From positions 1,364,001 to 1,428,000 of the forward strand of contig CP091718.1 of assembly GCA_022009675.1 (NCBI GenBank): a stretch of DNA of 64,000 nt. The letters are read 5' to 3'. Of the stretch, positions 42,055 to 51,504 are shown piece after piece. Source of the DNA: Oscillospiraceae bacterium (GTDB lineage Bacteria; Bacillota; Clostridia; Oscillospirales; CAG-272). The notes under the pieces were generated by a model. It ran no database searches, was not told the DNA's origin, and saw nothing but the letters and a program-made list of their open reading frames with translations. The first letter of the stretch is position 1; every line of letters begins with the position of its first letter. The translations under genes and the position numbers were made by a program.

Positions 42055-43818
42055 ATGATGAAGAGATCAAACAAGCGCACCCTTACCCGCGCCGTTCTAT
42101 TCCGGACGGGACTTATTCTCCTGGCGTTGGCGATCCTGGGTGGGGTGCTGGTCAGCTGTGCCGGCGGGACTGTTGCGCCGACGCTGACCCTCAACAAGGA
42201 AGCCATCACGCCGAGCGAGGAAAACGGCAATGCCATGAACAAGGAACAGCTGAGCACGTTGGCGGAGAATATTCTGAAGAATTCCGCCGCCGTGACCATC
42301 CGGCAGCAGCTGGTCGCCGCCCTGAACGGGTACGACATGACGGCGGAGGGCTTTGACGATGCCGCTCTGCCGGAGGCACAGCCGGACAAGAGCGTGGAGT
42401 TTGCCCTCAACGTGCTTAAGTCCGAACAGTACAAGGTCGAGGTGTACGAGTCTGCCGACAGCATGACGCGGGCAGATCTGGAGATGCTGGTCAACAGCTT
42501 CCGTACGACCGTCAGTCTGGATGAGAACGTCAGCTTCCTGACCCGCATCCTGATGTGGATTGCGGTCGCTTTTGAGTGGATGATCAAGGTGCTGGGTTTC
42601 GGAAACTTCCTCCTCGGAACCGTGTTCTTTGCCATCGCGGTGGAGATCATCATGCTGCCCATTGCCATCATTCAGCAGAACAACGCCCGCAAGCAGGCGC
42701 GGTTCCGTCCCAAGGAGATGGCGATCCGCAAGAAGTACGCCGGGCGCACCGACCAGGCGACCATGCAGGAGATGCAGCGCGAGATCCAGGAGATGTACCA
42801 GAGGGAGGGCTACAACCCCATGAGCTCCGGCTGCCTGCCGCTGCTGGTATCCCTGCCTATCGTGTTCGCCCTGTACTACGTGGTCATTGACCCGCTGAAG
42901 TATATGATGGGTTGCCCCACGGATCTGGCGAACGCCCTTACCACCTTTGCGACCGCGCCCCGCGCCGCCGGCGGTCTGGGAATGACGCTCCAGTCCAACC
43001 GCGGCACCATCGAGATCCTGTCCAAGATCCGGGAGATGGGCGTCTCCACCCTGGAGCCGATGAAGGATTTCCGCTTCTTCACCAACGGTGCGGACTGCTT
43101 CAGCAAGATCAGCGAGGTGCTCAACACGCACAGCATCCCGGATTTCAGTATCGGTTCGCTCAACTTCGGACTGACGCCGGACATCGCGCACCCGAGCCTG
43201 CTGCTGCTCATTCCCGTGCTGACCTTCGGCGTCTACTTCGGAACCTCCAAGCTGACGCGCAAACTGACCTACCAGCCCACCACTGCCAATGACCCCGGAA
43301 TGGGCTGCTCCACTACCGTGATGGATATCTCCATGCCCCTGATGTCCGCTGTGTTTACGCTTTGGGTACCCGGCGCGGTCGGTCTGTACTGGGCGATCAA
43401 GAGCATCGTGGGACTGGGCAAGCAGTTTATTATGAGCAAGGTTATGCCGATGCCTACCTTCACGGAGGCGGATTACAAGGCGGCAGAACGCGAGCTTGCA
43501 GGAAAGAGTAAGAACAAGCCGGTCAAGAAGAGCGGCACCCGCAACCCCAACGTGCGCTCCCTGCATCACATTGATGACGAGGATTATGACACGTCCGCCA
43601 AGCCGGCAAAGTCCGGCAAGCCGACGGCAACAGAAACGCCGGATGCCGACAAGCCCGCAGAGGCACCTGCCGAGACCCGGATGGGGGAGGGCGCTGTGCT
43701 GAAGGAGGATGTGTCTGCCGAGGAGCGGCGCGCAAACCGGAAAAAGAAGAAGGGCGGAGAGTCTCCCGCCGAAACAGACAAGCAGGATGAGGTAAACGGA
43801 CATGAAGAAGGAAATTGA
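42055..43818 (+). CDS. yidC: Membrane protein insertase YidC/Oxa1
   Basis: 587 aa. A lipoprotein-like signal (LLALAILGGVLVSC), a ~130-residue extracytoplasmic stretch, and the insertase core with transmembrane helices beginning LTRILMWIAVAFEWMIKVLG and including FFAIAVEIIMLPIAIIQQNN (the helix-pair with AR-rich loop KQARFRPKEM) and the LPLLVSLPIVFALYYV segment. Between helices lies a ~130-residue insertion (MMGCPTDLANALTT...FGLTPD) seen in Clostridia. The Lys/Glu-rich cytosolic tail could bind ribosomes. Overlaps jag by 17 bases. Confidence 0.93.
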   Translation: MMKRSNKRTLTRAVLFRTGLILLALAILGGVLVSCAGGTVAPTLTLNKEAITPSEENGNAMNKEQLSTLAENILKNSAAVTIRQQLVAALNGYDMTAEGFDDAALPEAQPDKSVEFALNVLKSEQYKVEVYESADSMTRADLEMLVNSFRTTVSLDENVSFLTRILMWIAVAFEWMIKVLGFGNFLLGTVFFAIAVEIIMLPIAIIQQNNARKQARFRPKEMAIRKKYAGRTDQATMQEMQREIQEMYQREGYNPMSSGCLPLLVSLPIVFALYYVVIDPLKYMMGCPTDLANALTTFATAPRAAGGLGMTLQSNRGTIEILSKIREMGVSTLEPMKDFRFFTNGADCFSKISEVLNTHSIPDFSIGSLNFGLTPDIAHPSLLLLIPVLTFGVYFGTSKLTRKLTYQPTTANDPGMGCSTTVMDISMPLMSAVFTLWVPGAVGLYWAIKSIVGLGKQFIMSKVMPMPTFTEADYKAAERELAGKSKNKPVKKSGTRNPNVRSLHHIDDEDYDTSAKPAKSGKPTATETPDADKPAEAPAETRMGEGAVLKEDVSAEERRANRKKKKGGESPAETDKQDEVNGHEEGN

Positions 43819-44987
43819 AGTCAGCGCAAGGACTAAGGAAGAAGCCATTGCCCAGGCAGTCGCTGAACTGGGCGCACCGAGTGAATCGGCACTGGTCATT
43901 ACAGTGGTGCGTGAGGCACGCAAAGGCTTTTTGGGATTCGGCGCCGTGGACGCGGTGATTCATGCGGCTTATCAGGTTCCGGACGAGCCGGCGGTTTCTG
44001 CCGGGGAGGACGGGGATGCCGAAGCCGCCGTGCGTCCCGCACGCGAGCCGCGCTCCGATAAGCCCCGCCGTCCGCGCGGAGACCGCCGGGGACGTCCTGC
44101 ACGCGCACCGCGCCAGGAGGGCGAGACGGAGGAGACGTCGGAGGCTACGCCGGAGACACCTGCCCGCCCGCGTCCGGAGCCGATTGATCCCGAGACCGCT
44201 ACCGCAAGCGAACAGACGGCATACCGCTTTGTCTGCAAGCTGGTGGAGGATATGGGGCTGTCCGACGTGACGGTCGCCATGCACCCGGGAACCAATGACG
44301 ATATGGTCATCACGGTGGACGGCAAGGAAGCGGGCGTGCTGATCGGGCATCACGGCGACACGCTGGATGCTCTGCAGTACCTTGCCAATCTTGCCGCAAA
44401 CCGCAAGGAGGAGGGTGAGAAGCGGGAGTACGCCCGTATCACTGTGGATGTGGAGGATTACCGCGCCAAGCGTGAGGATGCACTCCGTGCGCTGGCACGC
44501 CGCAAGGGTGCGCAGGTGCTCAAATACAAGAAGAGCATCATGATGGAGCCCATGAATCCCTACGAGCGCCGCATCATCCACTCCGAGATCCAGATGATGG
44601 AGGGTGTTTCCACCAACTCCATCGGCGCCGAGAATAACCGGCGCGTGGTCATTTTCCTGGAGGCGGAGGGAATGCCTACCGCCGGGATCCGTCCTGTTGC
44701 GGAAGGCAAGGGTGACAGACCTGCCGGGGAAAAGACGGGGCGCAATCGCCGGCGCCGCAAGCCGAAGTCCGAGCGGACGGTAGACCCGCTGGCACCGGCG
44801 ATCCGCCGGGAGCCGCAGCCGTCGCTGTTCGGCGAGGGACGATGAGCATGACCCGTTCGACATTGACCTGTCCGCCGCCCTGCCGCCTGAGGAGGATGCA
44901 GGCGATGCGGTTGCGTCCGGGACCGAAGTCGTAGCAGAGACTGAGGTCACGTCCGACGTTGCCGACGGGCACGACGACGCAGAGTAA
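43802..44987 (+). CDS. jag: Jag/KhpB RNA-binding protein, one frameshift near the C-terminus
   Basis: About 394 aa when repaired. N-terminal Jag_N domain (KEIEVSARTKEEAIAQAVAE), an Arg/Glu/Pro-rich linker (residues ~65-125), a KH domain (DDMVITVDGKEAGVLIGHHG), and an R3H domain (NPYERRIIHSEIQ). KhpA/KhpB partners regulate cell elongation in streptococci. GGG at 44836-44838 shifts the frame; read with GG the protein runs on as an acidic tail (GEDDEHDPFDIDLSA ...GHDDAE) to TAA at 44985, right before a terminator, which supports the correction. Confidence 0.88.
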
Positions 44988-44993
44988 CGCGAG

Positions 44994-45033
44994 GAGGGCA
45001 GACTTTCCGTTTGGGGGGTCTGCCCTCTTTTTT
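44994..45033 (+). terminator. Terminator/attenuator between jag and mnmE
   Basis: Perfect 10-bp stem GAGGGCAGAC / GTCTGCCCTC followed by T6. mnmE starts 10 bases later, so readthrough must supply its mRNA. Confidence 0.85.
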
Positions 45034-45043
45034 GGGAGGAAGT

Positions 45044-46433
45044 ATGAGTACCTACGCTTTTTTTGATACGGTTGCCGCTGTGGCAACGCCCTTTGGAAAG
45101 GGCGGCGTTGCGGTCATCAGGCTGTCCGGTACGGATGCGGCGGCGGTCGCCGCGCGGCTGTTCCGCCCGCGCTCCGGCAGGGCGCTGACCGATTACCCCG
45201 CCCGTGTGGCGGTCTGGGGGATATCCTGTCCCCGGACGAGCCGGGACGTGTACTGGATGACGGGCTGTGCACCCTGTTCCCCGCACCGCACTCCTTTACC
45301 GGGGAGGATGTGGCGGAAATATCCTGCCACGGCGGCGTTCTGGTCACGCGCAGCGTGCTGGACGCCTGCCTGCGGGCGGGTGCGCGGCAGGCTTTGCCGG
45401 GCGAGTTCACGCGTCGGGCGTTCCTGAACGGTCGGCTGTCCCTGGACGAAGCGGAGGCGTTGGGCAACCTGCTGGAGGCGGGCAGTGATGAGCAGCTGCG
45501 CCTGTCCCGCGCGGGCATGAGCGGGCATTTGGCGCGCGAGACCGAGGCGATTTACGGCGCCCTGTGTCCGGTGCTGGCGAATCTTGAGGCGGGCATTGAC
45601 TTCCCGGAGGAAGATCTGACAGAGCTGACTCCGGCGGAACTGGCGGCGGCAGTCGCGGAGGCGGAGGGCACGTTTGCCGCCTGCTGGCGACATACCGGAC
45701 GGGGCACGCCATTGCGGAAGGCATCCCGACTGCCATCTGCGGGGCGCCCAACGCGGGAAAAAGCTCGCTGTACAATCGGCTGGTGGGGCGGGATGCCGCC
45801 ATCGTGACCGCTGTTGCCGGCACGACGCGGGACGTGCTGTCCGAGACGGTGCCGCTGGGGCGCGTGACACTGCGGCTGTCGGACACGGCGGGACTGCGTG
45901 AGAGCACGGATGAAGTGGAACGCATCGGCGTCAGCCGCGCCCTTGCCGCGCTGGAGGCGGCAGAGCTTGTGCTCTGGATTGCCGATCCGATCGCACCGGC
46001 AGAGGCAGACGCGGATGGGGCGGCGGAGGCGGTTGCCGCAGCCGAGGCGTCCGGCAAGGCGGTCATCCGGATCCGCACCCGTGCCGACCTGTTGCCGCAC
46101 CCTTTGCCGACCGGGGACGGCTGGCTGTACATCTCGACCGTGACCGGGGAAGGGATGGACGCTCTGCGCGAGGAGGTGGAGCGGCTGTTCATTGACGGCG
46201 CACTGCGCACGGGCGAGGACGCCGTTGTGTTCAGTGCCCGGCAGGCGGCGGCGCTTTCGGACTGTGCCGATGCACTTCGCCGCGTTGCCGGGAGCCTTGC
46301 CGCCGGGCTGACTGCCGACATTTGTGCGGAGGATGTGCGCGTGGCGTTGGACGCGCTGGGGGATGTCTGCGGGCGCAATGTGCGGGAGGATGTCATTTCC
46401 GAGATTTTTTCCCGGTTCTGCGTCGGGAAATGA
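45044..46433 (+). CDS. mnmE: tRNA modification GTPase MnmE, two frameshifts
   Basis: 463 aa when repaired, normal length. N-terminal tetrahydrofolate domain (VAAVATPFGKGGVAVIRLSG, HSFTGEDVAEISCHGG), helical domain, inserted G domain (CGAPNAGKSSLYNRL; TTRDV; DTAGLRE), and the C-terminal cysteine in FCVGK. With MnmG it modifies wobble uridines. G5 at 45216-45220 lacks one G (VWGDILSPDEPG), and CC at 45680-45681 lacks a C (AALLATYRTGH). Start ATG after GGGAGGAAGT. mnmG does not follow; tRNA genes lie beyond. Confidence 0.92.
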
Positions 46434-46463
46434 GTGCCTGCGACTGCGGGACGTATGCAAAGT

Positions 46464-46497
46464 GGGGGTAAAGACTCAAAATGAGTTTTTGACCCCT
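46464..46497 (+). terminator. Hairpin after mnmE
   Basis: AAAGACTCA pairs with TGAGTTTTT around AA (one G-T pair), extended by GGGG/CCCC; no external T-run. Confidence 0.5.
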
Positions 46498-46594
46498 CCT
46501 TCTCTCTGACGGCGTTGGTTTTTCTGATTATCGGCTTCCGTGCCGGATCGGGATCGGCGGAAAATGCGCGGAGAGTGCGGTGGCGCGAAACAAG

Positions 46595-46625
46595 AAAAAA
46601 TCCCGCACACAGGTGCGGGATTTTT
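46595..46625. terminator. Bidirectional terminator between mnmE and the minus-strand tRNAs
   Basis: AAAAAATCCCGCAC pairs with GTGCGGGATTTTT around ACAG; T-runs on both strands. Directly adjoins the tRNA-Tyr 3' end. Confidence 0.9.
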
Positions 46626-46709
46626 GGTGGGGGATGGTGGGTTCGGACCACCGAAGTCAGAGACAACAGATTTACAGTCTGCCCCCTTTGGCCACTCGGG
46701 AAATCCCCC
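46625..46709 (-). tRNA. tRNA-Tyr (anticodon GTA)
   Basis: Read on the minus strand: acceptor GGGGGAT/ATCCCCC, long variable arm (class II), anticodon stem CAGA/TCTG with loop CTGTAAA, T-arm GGTTCGAACC, encoded CCA. Confidence 0.94.
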
Positions 46710-46712
46710 ATA

Positions 46713-46787
46713 TGGAGCTGGTGAACGGAGTCGAACCATCAACCTGCTGATTACAAATCAGCTGCTCTGCCATTGAGCCACACCAGC
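46713..46787 (-). tRNA. tRNA-Thr (anticodon TGT)
   Basis: Minus strand: acceptor GCTGGTG/CACCAGC (the 3' half as read), anticodon stem CTGAT/ATCAG with loop TTGTA, T-arm GGTTCGACTCC, encoded CCA. Confidence 0.93.
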
Positions 46788-46828
46788 ATTGACTGTTCGA
46801 TCTGACAGCACATCAGCGGAACAGCACT

Positions 46829-46857
46829 ATTATATCACATTGCCGCGGGTTTGTCAA
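46829..46857 (-). promoter_or_regulatory. Consensus promoter for tRNA-Thr/Tyr
   Basis: Minus strand: TTGACA, 17-base spacer, TATAAT; 42 bases before tRNA-Thr. Confidence 0.9.
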
Positions 46858-47006
46858 GGGGTTTTTGAAAAATAATACGGGTAAGGCGCCACTTCCTGCG
46901 CCGGGCGGGTGGCTGCTTGATCTGCCGTTTCGGCGCCCGCCGGGGACTTGCCCTCCTGCCTTGCCGGCATATTCTGCCGGGGAGCGGGAGGGCAGCCGAC
47001 CGGTCG

Positions 47007-48158
47007 TTACCAGATCCGGCGGTAGATCTCCATGACCTCTTCCTTGAGAGGCTTGCGGGGATTGGTGGCGGTGCAACCGTCGGCAAGGGCGGCTTCAGCC
47101 ATGGATTCAATCGCCGCCTCGTACTGCTCCTGCGTGATCTTACCTGCCGTCGCGGCAGAAACGGACTTGGGAATGTTCATTTCCTCGTTGAGGAAGTGGA
47201 TATAGCTGATGAGCGACCGGACGGTCGTGACCTCGTTGAGGTTGTTCACGCCGAGAATGCGCGCCATGTTGCAGTACTTGCGCACGCAGGCGGGATACTC
47301 GCCCTGCGAGCGCGACACGGGACCGATGCCGGTGTTGTACTCCACGATGTGGGGGAGCAGGATGGCGTTGGCGCGTCCGTGCGGGATGTGGAAGCGCGCG
47401 CCCAGCTGATGCGCCATGCCGTGGTTCAGACCCAGCGATACCGAGTTGAACGCCAGTCCTGCCAGGCAGGAAGCGATGTGCATCTTGCGCCGCGCGTGCG
47501 TGTCCTGGTTGCTGCTGTAAGAGCGATACAGGAACTGCCCGATGATCTCCACAGCCTTCTCTGCCAGAGCACCGGAGAATTCGTTGTTGTTGATGCTGAC
47601 GTATGCCTCCAGCGCGTGGGTCAGGACGTCCATGCCGGTGTCTGCCGTGACCGATGCAGGCACGCTCTTGACCAGCTCCTCGTCCAGAATCGCCTCGTCA
47701 GGCGTCAGGCTTTCGGAGACAAGCGGGTACTTGCGTCCGGCGGCAGGATCGGCGATGACGGCAAAGGAAGTCACCTCGCTGCCGGTGCCGCTGGTGGTCG
47801 GGATGGCAATCAGGTGGGGCGCATAGCCCTCGGTCATCTTGCCGGCAAAGATACGGATCGCCTTGGCGGTGTCGATGGCGGAGCCGCCGCCGACGGCGAT
47901 GATGCAGGGCGCCTTCTTTTCCGAGACGGCGGCGATGCCGTTTATGACCTTCTCAATGGGCGGGTCGGGCACAACGTCAGTGAACACGTCAAAGGCGATG
48001 CCTGCACGTGTCAGCGGGTCGGTGACCAGCTTAATCATGCCGGAGGAAACAACGAAGGGGTCGGAGACGATGAAGACCCGGTCATAGTGCAGCTGGGCAA
48101 GCCTGTCCAGCGCCCGTTCACCGAAATAGACTTCTGTGTTTACGTGAAATTCTTTCAT
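47007..48158 (-). CDS. Iron-containing alcohol dehydrogenase (PduQ/EutG/AdhB-like)
   Basis: 383 aa group III alcohol dehydrogenase. NAD motif GGGSAIDTAKAI, and iron ligands in DTGMDVLTHALEAY (Asp, His) and LNHGMAHQLGARFHIPHG (two His). It reduces short aldehydes to alcohols or the reverse. Family members in microcompartment loci are PduQ, the 1-propanol dehydrogenase. This one is far from the BMC operon and has no obvious encapsulation helix, so a link is speculative. The ATG follows AAAGGATACGCATACCC. A helix-turn-helix regulator is upstream on the same strand. Confidence 0.88.
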   Translation of the reverse strand: MKEFHVNTEVYFGERALDRLAQLHYDRVFIVSDPFVVSSGMIKLVTDPLTRAGIAFDVFTDVVPDPPIEKVINGIAAVSEKKAPCIIAVGGGSAIDTAKAIRIFAGKMTEGYAPHLIAIPTTSGTGSEVTSFAVIADPAAGRKYPLVSESLTPDEAILDEELVKSVPASVTADTGMDVLTHALEAYVSINNNEFSGALAEKAVEIIGQFLYRSYSSNQDTHARRKMHIASCLAGLAFNSVSLGLNHGMAHQLGARFHIPHGRANAILLPHIVEYNTGIGPVSRSQGEYPACVRKYCNMARILGVNNLNEVTTVRSLISYIHFLNEEMNIPKSVSAATAGKITQEQYEAAIESMAEAALADGCTATNPRKPLKEEVMEIYRRIW

Positions 48159-48216
48159 GGGTATGCGTATCCTTTCGTCGGATGGTTTGTATATATTAGG
48201 GGAGGGAAGCAGAAGA

Positions 48217-48801
48217 TTATGTATCGGCGTTGTTCCCGATTACACGTTCCGCCATGCGCAGAAGCCGTTCGCGCAACCAGTCCGGCTCTACGATGCGGAT
48301 GCCGGAACGTGCGGTCAGAATGGCGCACAGGAAGCGGTCGATGTTGCGGAACTCACACAGATAGGTGCCGGCGCGTTCGCGGGAGAGAATGTAGCTCCGC
48401 ATTTCCAGAACCGTCAGCCTGTCCTCGATCCGCAGAACGGCGGTATAAGGAATCTGGCTCTGGATGATGACGCTGTCCGCCTCGGGGTGCTCGGCGCCGT
48501 CTTGCGTATCGGCGAAGCCGTTGTCCCGGACGTGTGACCGGGACTCATCGTTCTCAGACACCAGTATCACCGGCAGGGAGAACGGAGTCGTGTATGCATA
48601 CCCCTGCCGACCGGCATCATATTGCAGGGGCGCACCCAGATCGGTGCGCATGTATGTGATGTCGCGCTGCGCCTGCCGCACGGATATGTCGAACCGCTCG
48701 GAGAGCCGCGCCGCGTTGGGGTATGTTTTCCGCGTCAGCTCGTCGTGGAACCACTGGATGCGGATGTAAGGAGACACTTTCATGGCTGTCCCACTGCTCA
48801 C
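48217..48801 (-). CDS. YafY/DeoR-like HTH transcriptional regulator
   Basis: 194 aa from GTG 48801, or 188 from ATG 48783; neither has a strong ribosome site. The N-terminal HTH (ARLSERFDISVRQAQRDITYM) is that of HTH_11/DeoR-like regulators, followed by GAPLQYDAGRQGYAYT, the conserved transition to a WYL-type sensor. The C-terminal part is short and lacks a clear WYL triplet. Stop overlap with the upstream membrane gene suggests co-transcription. Possible regulator of the iron alcohol dehydrogenase. Confidence 0.72.
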   Translation of the reverse strand: MSSGTAMKVSPYIRIQWFHDELTRKTYPNAARLSERFDISVRQAQRDITYMRTDLGAPLQYDAGRQGYAYTTPFSLPVILVSENDESRSHVRDNGFADTQDGAEHPEADSVIIQSQIPYTAVLRIEDRLTVLEMRSYILSRERAGTYLCEFRNIDRFLCAILTARSGIRIVEPDWLRERLLRMAERVIGNNADT

Positions 48802-49664
48802 ATCTGCGGAGGCAGGTCGTCCGTGACGTCCCCCTCGTTGGCTTCCGGCTCCGCTTCAACCGGGACATCGGATGCCCCGGCGGCGAACACGCACTGCGCC
48901 AGCCGAATCAGCATATATACCCCCATCAGGGCAGAGAAGCAGAGGTACACGAAATACAGCTGACCGCCTTCGGCGCGTCCGGAGGGAATGCACCCGGCGA
49001 TCCGGGCGATCAGGCAGGGGAGTGCCCCCGCCACACCGAAGAAGGATCCGGCAGACAGGACAGTCAGCGCCAGACGCGGCGCCGGCTTGCAAAGCAGCAT
49101 ACGCAGATCGGCTGTCATGCCCAGCATAACGCCGGCGCAGGCGAACTGTACTGCCAGTTTGACCGGGCTGTTCATGGTGACGTAGGGGTCGTTGTAGGTG
49201 CGCCCGATGACGAGCATGCAGAGCAGGATCACGGCAAAGCCGAGCAGTCCGCGCACGTTCCTGCTGCCCACGCCGAGCAGCGCGAGCAGAAAGTGTGCGG
49301 CGGCACATACCGCCAGCACGGCACCCAGGATGGGGGTAACTGCCTTGCCGGAACTGCTTTGCAGGAAAAACGGGACGGTTATCAGGGATGCGATCAGCGG
49401 AACAGAGGCAGCCAGGTCACGCCCGACGCCGATGCGCGGGGCGGACAGACTGCCCTCCGGAATGAGCATACCGCACACCGCCGGGATCAGCACAATGCAC
49501 AGGCACAGTACCCGGTACACGACCGTCACGGCGGCACTGCGGAAATACCCGATGTCGCCATCATAGCCGGTGAGGAATGCCGCAGTGCGCAGACAAACGG
49601 CTGCCAGCGTCAATGCCGCAACCGACCAGAAAGCAACGCGAGGGAGCACCCGTGCCTTGTTCAT
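48798..49664 (-). CDS. Polytopic membrane protein of unknown function
   Basis: 288 aa with about eight hydrophobic helices (VAFWSVAALTLAAVCLRTAA, VVYRVLCLCIVLIPAVCGML, YFVYLCFSALMGVYMLIRLA) and an acidic C-terminal tail (EAEPEANEGDVTDDLPPQM). No recognised family. It overlaps the regulator downstream. Start ATG after AAGGAAGGTATCTGTC. Confidence 0.7.
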   Translation of the reverse strand: MNKARVLPRVAFWSVAALTLAAVCLRTAAFLTGYDGDIGYFRSAAVTVVYRVLCLCIVLIPAVCGMLIPEGSLSAPRIGVGRDLAASVPLIASLITVPFFLQSSSGKAVTPILGAVLAVCAAAHFLLALLGVGSRNVRGLLGFAVILLCMLVIGRTYNDPYVTMNSPVKLAVQFACAGVMLGMTADLRMLLCKPAPRLALTVLSAGSFFGVAGALPCLIARIAGCIPSGRAEGGQLYFVYLCFSALMGVYMLIRLAQCVFAAGASDVPVEAEPEANEGDVTDDLPPQM

Positions 49665-49984
49665 GACAGATACCTTCCTTAATATAACAGCAGCTACAGC
49701 AACAACCCGGAATGACAGCGCCGCAGGCGCCCGCTTTTGCTCTCTGCATTCATCCGTATATTATACCGCGAATTTGTGAATAAATTGTATCAGAAATGGC
49801 GATCGAGAAACTTTTTTTGCGTTTTTTTCGTCCGAAACGGCAGCCGTACCAAACTGTGCGGGCGGAATACGGAGCCGAGGCACCCTACAAGCGATGACGC
49901 GGCATTGTGCGAATTGCATAAATGACGGCGCACAAAACCGCTGAAATTCTGCACGTAAACCGCCTGCAAAGTTTTGAATTTCTC
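49665..49984. other. Intergenic region upstream of the ribosomal operon promoter
   Basis: About 320 bases with no gene that I can support. AT content is higher than in the surroundings (49770-49830 has T-runs). No clear repeat, riboswitch or tRNA. Confidence 0.5.
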
Positions 49985-50013
49985 TTGCAATTACCTGCGG
50001 TTTATGGTATAAT
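49985..50013 (+). promoter_or_regulatory. Promoter of the S10-spc ribosomal protein operon
   Basis: TTGCAA (49985-49990), 17-base spacer, TATAAT (50008-50013), about 305 bases before rpsJ. Confidence 0.85.
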
Positions 50014-50318
50014 CTGAAAGCTTGATGTGCGTAGATGTGAGAGGTTGCCTGCCGGTTTACCGAGACCGGACAGGGGAATTTTCACGGAGTATGTCCGAAA
50101 ATCGGGCGAAGCAGTTCAGCCTGCTGCCCGCGCGCGCCTTGCTTTCCACGAAAGAGAATGGCGGTTGACCGCCGTTTTTTTACAGGGGACGCAAGAAACG
50201 CCCGGGAGCGTGCTGAATCGGTCAGCCCTCGCTTCACACATCGTGCCGGGGAATCAATTTTTCTGTATCGGTCAAGGAAAATCCGCGGCGCGAAATCTGA
50301 AAAGGAGGCAGAAAACAA
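50014..50318 (+). promoter_or_regulatory. Long 5' leader of the S10 operon
   Basis: About 300 bases between the promoter and rpsJ, with local hairpins such as CCGGTTTACCGAGACCGG (50051-50068). A ribosomal-protein (L4-type) autoregulatory leader is plausible from position; I see no decisive motif. Confidence 0.4.
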
Positions 50319-50630
50319 ATGGCACTGAAAGAGAAGATCAGAGTCCGGCTCAAGAGCTACGATCACACCCTCATCGACACGGCGGCAGAAAAGATTGTCG
50401 CAGTGGCGAAGGCGAACGGCTGTGAGGTTTCGGGTCCCATCCCGCTCCCCACTGACCGCGAGATCGTCACCATCCTGCGGTCCGTCCATGTCAACAAGGA
50501 CAGCCGCGAGCAGTTCGAGTACCGGACCCACAAGAGACTCATCGACATCATGAAGCCGTCTCAGAAGACAGTGGACGCTCTGATGAACACAGAGCTGCCC
50601 GCCGGCGTTGAGCTCGAAGTCAGACTGTAA
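50319..50630 (+). CDS. rpsJ: 30S ribosomal protein S10
   Basis: 103 aa. KIRVRLKSYDHTLIDTAAEK and GPIPLPTDREIVTILRSVHV followed by SREQFEYRTHKRLIDI are diagnostic. Ribosome site AAAAGGAGG. First gene of the operon. A 217-base spacer with GC-rich inverted repeats separates it from rplC. Confidence 0.97.
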   Translation: MALKEKIRVRLKSYDHTLIDTAAEKIVAVAKANGCEVSGPIPLPTDREIVTILRSVHVNKDSREQFEYRTHKRLIDIMKPSQKTVDALMNTELPAGVELEVRL

Positions 50631-50847
50631 TCAAGCGCCTGACTCCGACCGGAGCGCCGGAACCCGGTTGCATCGCCGCGACCGGCGCCGGAGAAAGACC
50701 GGCACAATTTCCACCAGGCGCCTGTCGCAGGCGCAGCAAAGACAACAGCCGAGGGAGCTTTTCTCCGGTTCGGCAACTTTGTAAGTCATGTTGACCGCCG
50801 CCGCATGACGGCAGCCAACCAATAATTTACAGGAGGAAAAACAGCAA

Positions 50848-51483
50848 ATGAAAAAAAGGGCATTATCGGTAAGAAAATCGGTATGACACAGATCTTTGAC
50901 GAGAACGGAAACGTGATTCCCGTGACCGTCGTGGAAGCTGGTCCCTGCGTGGTCGCTCAGAAGAAGACCACCGAAAAACGACGGCTATGACGCCGTTCAG
51001 CTTGGTTTCATGGATGCGAAGGCGAAGCAGACAACCAAGGCTGAGAAAGGTCATTTCGAAAAGAACCAACTCAGCGTCAAGAAGCACCTCAAGGAGTTCC
51101 GCTTCGATGACTGCTCCGGCTACAACGTGGGCGATGTCATTACAGTCGATACCTTCGCCGCAGGCGACAAGGTCGACGTTACGGGTATGACAAAGGGTCA
51201 CGGTTTCTCCGGTGTCGTCAAGAGATGGGGCTGCCACAAGCTCAGAATGACGCACGGTGTGGGCCCTGTGCACCGCCAGCCCGGTTCCATGGGCGCAAAC
51301 TCCACCCCGTCCCGCATTTACAAGAATAAGAAAATGGCAGGACAGTACGGTAACGTGCAGGTCACGGTTCAGAATCTGAAGGTTGTCCGCATCGATACCG
51401 AAAAGAACCTGATTGCAATCAAGGGTGCCGTTCCCGGCGCCAAGAACGGCATCGTGTTCCTCCGCGATTCGGTAAAAGCGTAA
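50848..51483 (+). CDS. rplC: 50S ribosomal protein L3, two compensating frameshifts
   Basis: About 211 aa when repaired: GIIGKKIGMTQIFDENGNVI, KKTTENDGYDAVQLG and GHGFSGVVKRWG with RQPGSMGANSTPSRIYKNK. The A7 run at 50851-50857 is out of frame by one, and A5 at 50977-50981 restores it, so only the middle frame is displaced. Start ATG after AGGAGGAAAAACAGCAA. L3 is essential, so these are almost certainly sequence errors. Confidence 0.93.
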
Positions 51484-51504
51484 GCGGAAGGAGGAAACTG
51501 AATC

